The notes under the pieces were generated by a model. The model searched no databases and had not been told where the DNA came from. It was given only the letters and a program-made list of their open reading frames with translations. The position numbers were made by a program, and so were the translations under genes. 11,176 bases of DNA from JBBRHH01 sp038222915 (GTDB taxonomy: Bacteria; Planctomycetota; Phycisphaerae; Tepidisphaerales; Tepidisphaeraceae): positions 1 to 11,176 of the forward strand of contig JBBRHH010000158.1 of assembly GCA_038222915.1 (NCBI GenBank), in the 5' to 3' direction. Of this stretch, positions 7,097 to 11,176 are shown one piece after another (position 1 is the first letter of the stretch; each line of letters starts with the position of its first letter).

Positions 7097-7354
7097 GTGA
7101 ACGCCATTCGCGTAAAAACGCACATAGATTCTGAAACGCTTCATCTACCCGAGCTCTCACCGCTCATTGGCATGGACGTTGAGATTATCGTGATCGAGGA
7201 TGTTGCTGCGCAGGGCACATCAACAGCAAACTCAGGGAAGGGCTGGTTCGACCGACACTTTGGTGCAGGGTGGCCTGACAAGATCGATGACGGCTTCGAG
7301 AAGACGCTCGAAGAGTGGCGTCGCACGGACAGGCCAGCGGACGTTCCCGAATGA
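7097..7354 (+). CDS. VapB-like antitoxin of a PIN-domain toxin
   Basis: This 85-residue protein is encoded directly before a PIN-domain toxin and overlaps it by ATGA, the classic antitoxin-toxin order. The N-terminal half (MNAIRVKTHIDSETLHLPEL, then SPLIGMDVEIIVIED) has the strand-rich look of AbrB-like or short DNA-binding antitoxins, and the pattern D-S-E-T-L-x-L-P-E-L-x-P-L-I-G is one I recall from such planctomycete/cyanobacterial proteins. The C-terminal half has WFDRHFGAGWP and an acidic helix that would wrap the toxin. The start is GTG; I prefer 7097 over the in-frame GTG at 7085 because family members usually begin M-N-A-I-R-V or similar. It would neutralise the toxin and repress its own operon; neither is shown here. 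Confidence 0.8.
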   Translation: MNAIRVKTHIDSETLHLPELSPLIGMDVEIIVIEDVAAQGTSTANSGKGWFDRHFGAGWPDKIDDGFEKTLEEWRRTDRPADVPE

Positions 7355-7734
7355 CACGCCTGATCGTCGACACCTGCGTCTTCTCATATATTTTCAAGGG
7401 CGACACGCGCGCGGAGATTTACCGTGATCTCCTGACCGTTAATGAGCCCTGCCTGAGCTTCATGAGTGTTGCCGAGCTTTACCGTTGGGCGGTCACAAGA
7501 AAATGGGGTGTAAAACAGATCGAGTCGCTCAAGGGTCAAATCGCAGGGTACACGTTCCTTGACCAGGACGATCGAACGGCTTGGCAATGGGCCGAAATTA
7601 TGAGTGTGCCCGGCAAACCAATCGCCGTTTCGGACGCGTGGATTGCGGCCGCGGCGCTGCGCCACTCAATTCCGCTGCTCACGCACAATAGAAAGCATTT
7701 TGAGCAGATCAGCGGGCTGATTCTCCTGCCATGA
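7351..7734 (+). CDS. PIN-domain toxin, VapC family ribonuclease
   Basis: This 127-residue protein is the length of a single PIN domain, a Mg2+-dependent RNase; VapC toxins usually cut tRNA or rRNA. The acidic active-site residues are visible: Asp7 (LIVDT), Glu42 (SVAELY) and Asp95 (AVSDAWIAA). The fourth position, in LLTHNRKHF, is Asn113, which occurs in many VapCs. I chose the ATG at 7351 because it overlaps the antitoxin stop as ATGA and puts LIVDT at the N-terminus; the open frame reaches back to 7315 inside the antitoxin. Translation is probably coupled to the antitoxin. All catalytic positions are kept, so I expect an active toxin; the RNA target cannot be inferred. Confidence 0.92.
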   Translation: MTRLIVDTCVFSYIFKGDTRAEIYRDLLTVNEPCLSFMSVAELYRWAVTRKWGVKQIESLKGQIAGYTFLDQDDRTAWQWAEIMSVPGKPIAVSDAWIAAAALRHSIPLLTHNRKHFEQISGLILLP

Positions 7735-7736
7735 CG

Positions 7737-7750
7737 TGCCAATACTGGCA
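7737..7750 (+). terminator. Short hairpin just after the toxin gene
   Basis: TGCCA-ATAC-TGGCA is a perfect 5-base stem with a 4-base loop, two bases after the vapC stop codon. It lacks the U-run of a rho-independent terminator, so it may only stabilise the 3' end of the mRNA or be chance. Confidence 0.2.
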
Positions 7751-7882
7751 TCCATATCGGATTCGGCAAGCACAACACCTACCGCGCAAGCCTGAGTGAG
7801 GTGATCTCCTGTTTGGGGATTACGAAACAAACCAAGCCCCGACAGAACAATCCCGCCGTTTGTGGTAAAAACTCCGCTGCAC

Positions 7883-9247
7883 ATGCCCCTTCGCTCCGAA
7901 ACTCTTGACGACCGACTGGCCAATCTGGACACGCTGATTGGAGGGTTCTCAATTGATCCTTCTGGGGCAATCGGAGCAGCAGTTGACCGCTTTCGCGCCG
8001 ATCTCGCCGCCCTTCGGTTTCATCTTGACGAGAAACGAAACCACCTGCCGCTGGTGGCCGTCATTGGGGGCACCGGCACCGGCAAATCAACCTTGGTGAA
8101 CCGGCTGCTCGACGCCAACGTATGCGGAACTCACTTCCGGCGCACCTTCACCAGCGGCGCAATCGCGGTGGCCAACGCCGCAGCCGCGATTCCCGATGGA
8201 TGGCTGAATGTCGACAAGGAAGCCGTGACACCCACCGCGGCCGGGCCGGTGCGCGGCGTGGCCGGAAAACTCACCGTCATCGCGCTCGATGGACCGCTGA
8301 CGCGCGAGATCACATTGATCGACACGCCGGATCTGGACGGCGATCAGCCGCAGCATCACGCCGAGGCCGACCGCGTTTTTCGCTGGGCCGAGGCGCTGCT
8401 GTTTCTGGTGACGCCTGAGAAGTACCAGATGACCGAGCTCCTGCCGTATTACCGGCTGGCGCGGCGCTATGCGCTGCCGGCGCTGTTCGTGATGAACAAG
8501 TGCGAGGAAGAAGCGGTGCTGGAGGATTTTCAGCGTCAGCTTTCCGAGCGCGACTGGGCCGATGCGCGAATCTTCGCTCTACCGCGCGATGATGCGGCCT
8601 ATCAGCCTCCACCCGAGGCGGATCTTTCATCACTCCGAAATTCATTGATCTCCCTGAACGGATCGCTGCACACCTCTCACGAGGCCATCTCGAACCGCAC
8701 GGCCGATCTGCTCGATCGATTGCGCGACCGGATCATCGCGCCCCTCCAGCGCGAACGCGCGCAGATCGACGAGCTGATCCCGCGCCTGCGCATGCTCGAA
8801 ACGCCCGCCCCCGGCGTCGACGTCGGCCCGCTGACACAGCAACTGCAGCGGCGGCTCCAGCAGCAGAGCATTCTCTACCTGATGGGCCCGCAGCGCATGC
8901 TCGATCGCGTTCGGCAGGTCCCGGGAATGTTGTTGCGCATGCCGCGCACCCTCTGGGATGTGATCATGAAGGGTGAGTCGCTTCGGATGGACGCGCCCGG
9001 CGGCAACGGCACCGACGCCGCCCCGGATTTTCGGGCCCTGCTTGTCGATCAGTTCAGAATCGTTCAAAGCCGGATCGACGACCAGATTCGAACCGTGGAA
9101 GTATCCGACGCGATCACAAAAGACTCGGCCAGCATGCGAATCGACCCGGATACGGCCGGACGGATTGCCGATGAGGAGCTGGCCGATCTCAAGAATTGGC
9201 TCGAAAAGCGCTGGCACGGCACGCCGCGCGACACGCTTCTGCTCTAG
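7883..9247 (+). CDS. P-loop GTPase, N-terminal part, ended by an in-frame amber codon
   Basis: This 454-residue product carries a GTP-binding domain of the Era/dynamin-like class. G1 is GGTGTGKST (62-70), preceded by hydrophobic LPLVAVI. A Thr-rich switch region is at about 88-92. G3 is DTPD (147-150) instead of DxxG. G4 is NKCE (205-208), with Glu in place of the usual Asp. Residues about 230-330 are long helices with heptad-like spacing, as in dynamin-like stalks (DLLDRLRDRIIAPLQRERAQ). The stop is TAG at 9245-9247, and the same frame continues open for 116 codons with a hydrophobic hairpin, so the intact gene was probably 7883-9598 (571 residues). I chose ATG 7883; a GTG at 7862 is possible, and neither has a Shine-Dalgarno. 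The partner GTPase begins at 10362 after an NTase gene. A membrane-remodelling or membrane-tethered role is inference. Confidence 0.78.
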   Translation: MPLRSETLDDRLANLDTLIGGFSIDPSGAIGAAVDRFRADLAALRFHLDEKRNHLPLVAVIGGTGTGKSTLVNRLLDANVCGTHFRRTFTSGAIAVANAAAAIPDGWLNVDKEAVTPTAAGPVRGVAGKLTVIALDGPLTREITLIDTPDLDGDQPQHHAEADRVFRWAEALLFLVTPEKYQMTELLPYYRLARRYALPALFVMNKCEEEAVLEDFQRQLSERDWADARIFALPRDDAAYQPPPEADLSSLRNSLISLNGSLHTSHEAISNRTADLLDRLRDRIIAPLQRERAQIDELIPRLRMLETPAPGVDVGPLTQQLQRRLQQQSILYLMGPQRMLDRVRQVPGMLLRMPRTLWDVIMKGESLRMDAPGGNGTDAAPDFRALLVDQFRIVQSRIDDQIRTVEVSDAITKDSASMRIDPDTAGRIADEELADLKNWLEKRWHGTPRDTLLL

Positions 9248-9598
9248 CGACTGCTGCGCTATCTGCCCGGCGGGAAAAAACTGATCGCCTGGTCAGAAGC
9301 CGCTCCGTATCTGCTGGCTCTGATCGTCGCAACACACCACGTTTTCTTCGGCCACATCGACCTCATGGTGATCGGCGGTTTCAGCCTGGCAACGTGGCTC
9401 GGCGAGAAACTGAGCAACGAAGTCACTGGCCGAACCCGCCTGACAAATCGGCGGATCACCGAGCGATTCGCGGCCCTGACGCACAACCAGATCGATCGAG
9501 CCTGCGCATGGCTCGAATCGCAGGCGCCATCGCGTGGGAGTCTTGAAAAGCTGGTAGCGATGGCGGATGAAATTCAGGGCCAGTCGGTGATGGCATAG
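9248..9598 (+). pseudogene. C-terminal part of the GTPase beyond the amber stop, with a transmembrane hairpin
   Basis: This 116-codon stretch is in the same frame as the upstream GTPase and starts immediately after its TAG. It reads RLLRYLPGGKKL, then two hydrophobic segments (about residues 20-34 and 38-52 of the stretch, including YLLALIVATHHVFF and IDLMVIGGFSLATWL), then an Arg-rich amphipathic helix (TGRTRLTNRRITERF) and a final helical tail to the TAG at 9596-9598. The composition and codon usage match the upstream part, so it looks like the membrane-anchoring C-terminus of the same protein. Independent translation could start only at ATG 9365, inside the second hydrophobic segment and with no good Shine-Dalgarno, so it is probably not made as a separate protein. 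One base change (for example CAG to TAG) would explain the break. Confidence 0.75.
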
Positions 9599-9749
9599 CG
9601 CCCTGAGCCGGATAGAATTGTGCGGCGAACCCCGTGAAAGAAGGTCTGATGCCCACGCTCGCGGCCGGAAGTAACTTGGAAAGCGTCGCTGAAATTATTC
9701 ATGCGGCGGTCGTGCTTGGTCCGGGAGCTTGGAATGATCGAACCATCCC

Positions 9750-9754
9750 GGAGG
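9750..9754 (+). promoter_or_regulatory. Strong ribosome binding site deciding the NTase start
   Basis: GGAGG ends five bases before the ATG at 9760. It is the best Shine-Dalgarno in the right half of the window and is the reason for choosing this start over the upstream in-frame ATG and GTG. Confidence 0.7.
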
Positions 9755-9759
9755 CACAC

Positions 9760-10359
9760 ATGCAGCCTGATATCGAAGACCAGCTTCAGCGTGATTTGGT
9801 CCGTCTGTTCTCCATGCTGCATGACCGCTCCGTGCCCTATGTGCTGGTGGGTGGCGTGGCCATGCTGACGTACGTCGAGGGAAGAAATACCAAGGACGTC
9901 GATCTGGTCCTTTCGGTCAGCTCGCTGGAACAATTACCCGAGATCGTGATCTCGGATCGGACTCGAAACTTCGCGCGCGGGATGTTCGGCAGCCTGCGCG
10001 TTGACGTTCTCCTCACCACCAACCCGATTTTCAAGACAGTTCAGGAACAGCATGCGGCCGTGCATCATTTCATGCAGACCGACGTGCGCTGTGCGACCGT
10101 CGAAGGATTGATGCTGCTGAAGTTCTATGCCCTGCCTTCGCTTTATCGACAGGGCGACGGAGAACGCATCGGCCTCTACGAGAACGACATCTTCATGTTG
10201 TTCGAAAAATATAGGCCGGATGTAGCAGCATTATTCAGTGCGTTGACGACTCATGTCAGCGAAGACGAAATGCACGAATTGCAGAACATCTGGTCTGACA
10301 TCCAGCGGCGCGTCGATCGCCTGGACCGTGCACGGCAATCCAAACCGCAGGTGGAATAG
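9760..10359 (+). CDS. Nucleotidyltransferase of the AbiEii/MNT type
   Basis: The 199-residue product has the nucleotidyltransferase-fold core: VLVGGVAM (28-35) with the Gly-Gly of the fold, then K-D-V-D-L-V (45-50) supplying the Asp pair (Asp46, Asp48), and a third acidic residue, Asp82, in LRVDVLL. Such proteins transfer a nucleotide to tRNA or protein; AbiEii-like members are type IV toxins and MNT members act as antitoxins, so the direction here is open. A helical C-terminal part follows (EGLMLLKFYAL). I chose ATG 9760 because GGAGG lies five bases upstream; the frame extends back to an ATG at 9649 (with AAGG nearby) and a GTG at 9634, so a longer N-terminus is possible. No AbiEi-like or HEPN partner is encoded next to it. 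It sits between two GTPase genes, 161 bases after the first and two before the second. Confidence 0.83.
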   Translation: MQPDIEDQLQRDLVRLFSMLHDRSVPYVLVGGVAMLTYVEGRNTKDVDLVLSVSSLEQLPEIVISDRTRNFARGMFGSLRVDVLLTTNPIFKTVQEQHAAVHHFMQTDVRCATVEGLMLLKFYALPSLYRQGDGERIGLYENDIFMLFEKYRPDVAALFSALTTHVSEDEMHELQNIWSDIQRRVDRLDRARQSKPQVE

Positions 10360-10361
10360 AC

Positions 10362-11176
10362 TTGCGAATCGACGTCCAACAACTCGTTCACCAGATCGCC
10401 GACCTCACCGGCGCAGGCCTGCCCGCCTCCATGGCCGCTGACGCGCCCGTCCTTTCCGATTCCGCCCTGGCCATGGCCGACAATGGCGCAATGTATCTCG
10501 TCGGCCTGATCGGCGGCAAAGACATCGGCAAAAGTGCCCTCATCAATGCGCTCGTGGGCCGCGATATCACCCCGCGCACTTCCTGGGGACCCGGCACGCA
10601 AAGCGTCATTGCCTATTGCCACGAGACCCAGCAGGACGCTCTGCAAACGCTTCTCGATCGCGAGGTTCCCGGACAGTATTCAATCGTGACACACGCCGTG
10701 CCCCGGCTTTCCCGGCAGGTGTTGCTCGACCTCCCGGACATCGACAGTCATTATCAGTCGCACATCGAGATCACGCGGAAGATGCTGCGGCACATGCTCT
10801 ATCCGCTCTGGATGCAGAGCGTGGAAAAGTACGCAGACAAAAGGCCGCAGGAATTGCTGGGGCTCGTCGCGGCCGGCAACGATCCGCACAACTTTGTCTT
10901 CTGCCTGAACAAGGTGGACCAATTGGCCGGCCGCGATGGCGAGTCGGCCGTTGTCGAGCTGCGCGACGACTATGCCCAGCGCATCGCCAACACACTGAAG
11001 GTCGACGCAGCGCCAAAAGTGTGGGCCATCAGCGCAATAAATCCCGATCGCTTCGACCTGCCAGGCCTGCGGGCGGCTCTTTCACAGCAGAAAACACCCG
11101 AGGCCGTGTCGCGATCCAAGCAACTTGCGGTACGCCAGCAAGGGGTATCGCTCCTCACGTGGATCGATCAACAGGA
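10362..11176 (+). CDS. Second P-loop GTPase, dynamin/Era-like, 3' end outside window
   Basis: The first 271 residues of a GTPase are present. G1 is GGKDIGKS (51-58) after MYLVGLI. A Thr/Gly-rich switch is at about 70-80 (TPRTSWGPGTQ). G3 is DLPD (123-126) followed by IDS, which again departs from DxxG as in the upstream GTPase. G4 is a canonical NKVD (183-186), and G5 is SAI (224-226). The start appears to be TTG at 10362, two bases after the NTase stop; GGTGG about seven bases upstream, inside the end of the NTase gene, would serve it, so translation is probably coupled. There is no signal peptide. It shares the D-x-P-D G3 motif with the GTPase at 7883, so the two probably form a functional pair as many bacterial dynamin-like proteins do. 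The missing C-terminus may hold membrane segments. Exact family and function are not established. Confidence 0.85.
   Translation, partial: MRIDVQQLVHQIADLTGAGLPASMAADAPVLSDSALAMADNGAMYLVGLIGGKDIGKSALINALVGRDITPRTSWGPGTQSVIAYCHETQQDALQTLLDREVPGQYSIVTHAVPRLSRQVLLDLPDIDSHYQSHIEITRKMLRHMLYPLWMQSVEKYADKRPQELLGLVAAGNDPHNFVFCLNKVDQLAGRDGESAVVELRDDYAQRIANTLKVDAAPKVWAISAINPDRFDLPGLRAALSQQKTPEAVSRSKQLAVRQQGVSLLTWIDQQ

Noticed and set aside
5670..7160. A 496-codon open frame on the minus strand opposite the diguanylate cyclase gene
   Set aside because: It lies wholly antisense to a gene with clear GGDEF, I-site and metal motifs. Its translation has no recognisable domain and is explained by the GC-rich codon pattern of the real gene.
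7735..7882. Possible gene remnant between the toxin and the GTPase, seen as protein-like runs in both strands
   Set aside because: The runs are short, have no start with a ribosome site, match no family I recognise, and overlap well-supported neighbours when extended.
9245..9247. TAG recoded as an amino acid (for example pyrrolysine)
   Set aside because: TAG is used as the terminal stop of the cyclase gene (7062-7064), the NTase gene (10357-10359) and the GTPase C-terminal part (9596-9598), so it is an ordinary stop in this genome.
1..11176. tRNA, rRNA, CRISPR array, insertion sequence or integrase
   Set aside because: I saw no cloverleaf-like sequence, regularly spaced repeats, transposase motifs or terminal inverted repeats; a covariance-model scan was not possible.

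Overview
The window looks like chromosomal DNA of a GC-rich, Gram-negative-type bacterium. A Planctomycetota member of the Phycisphaerae type is my best guess. This is inference from the outer-membrane barrel protein, paired unusual GTPases, a VapBC-like pair with a SPELxPLIG-type antitoxin, frequent GTG/TTG starts and patchy Shine-Dalgarno use; no rRNA or other marker gene settles it.

Layout. (1) 1-2417, minus strand: a metal (probably zinc) uptake locus, read as a small Cys/His-containing membrane protein, then an outer-membrane beta-barrel protein, then a ZnuA-like periplasmic binding protein that runs off the left edge. (2) 2418-2640: a non-coding gap with a short perfect inverted repeat just upstream of the metal operon. 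(3) 2641-4902, minus strand: ruvB, then an amidohydrolase-2 family metal-dependent hydrolase, then a 69-residue single-pass membrane protein. (4) 4903-5072: a divergent intergenic region with a good sigma-70-like promoter for the rightward genes and a weak candidate for ruvB. (5) 5073-7064, plus strand: a degenerate-receiver protein followed by a pseudo-receiver/GGDEF diguanylate cyclase with an intact active-site motif and I-site. (6) 7097-7734, plus strand: a VapB-like antitoxin and PIN-domain toxin overlapping by ATGA. (7) 7883-11176, plus strand: a GTPase, a nucleotidyltransferase of the AbiEii/MNT type, and a second GTPase that runs off the right edge.

The last block is the most interesting. 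Both GTPases have an unusual G3 motif (D-x-P-D instead of DxxG), which suggests they are a related pair. The NTase gene sits between them, and the second GTPase starts two bases after the NTase stop. The first GTPase is cut by one in-frame amber codon at 9245-9247. Reading continues open in the same frame for 116 more residues, which hold a hydrophobic hairpin that looks like the protein's membrane anchor. This is either a recent nonsense mutation, a sequencing error, or a site of readthrough.
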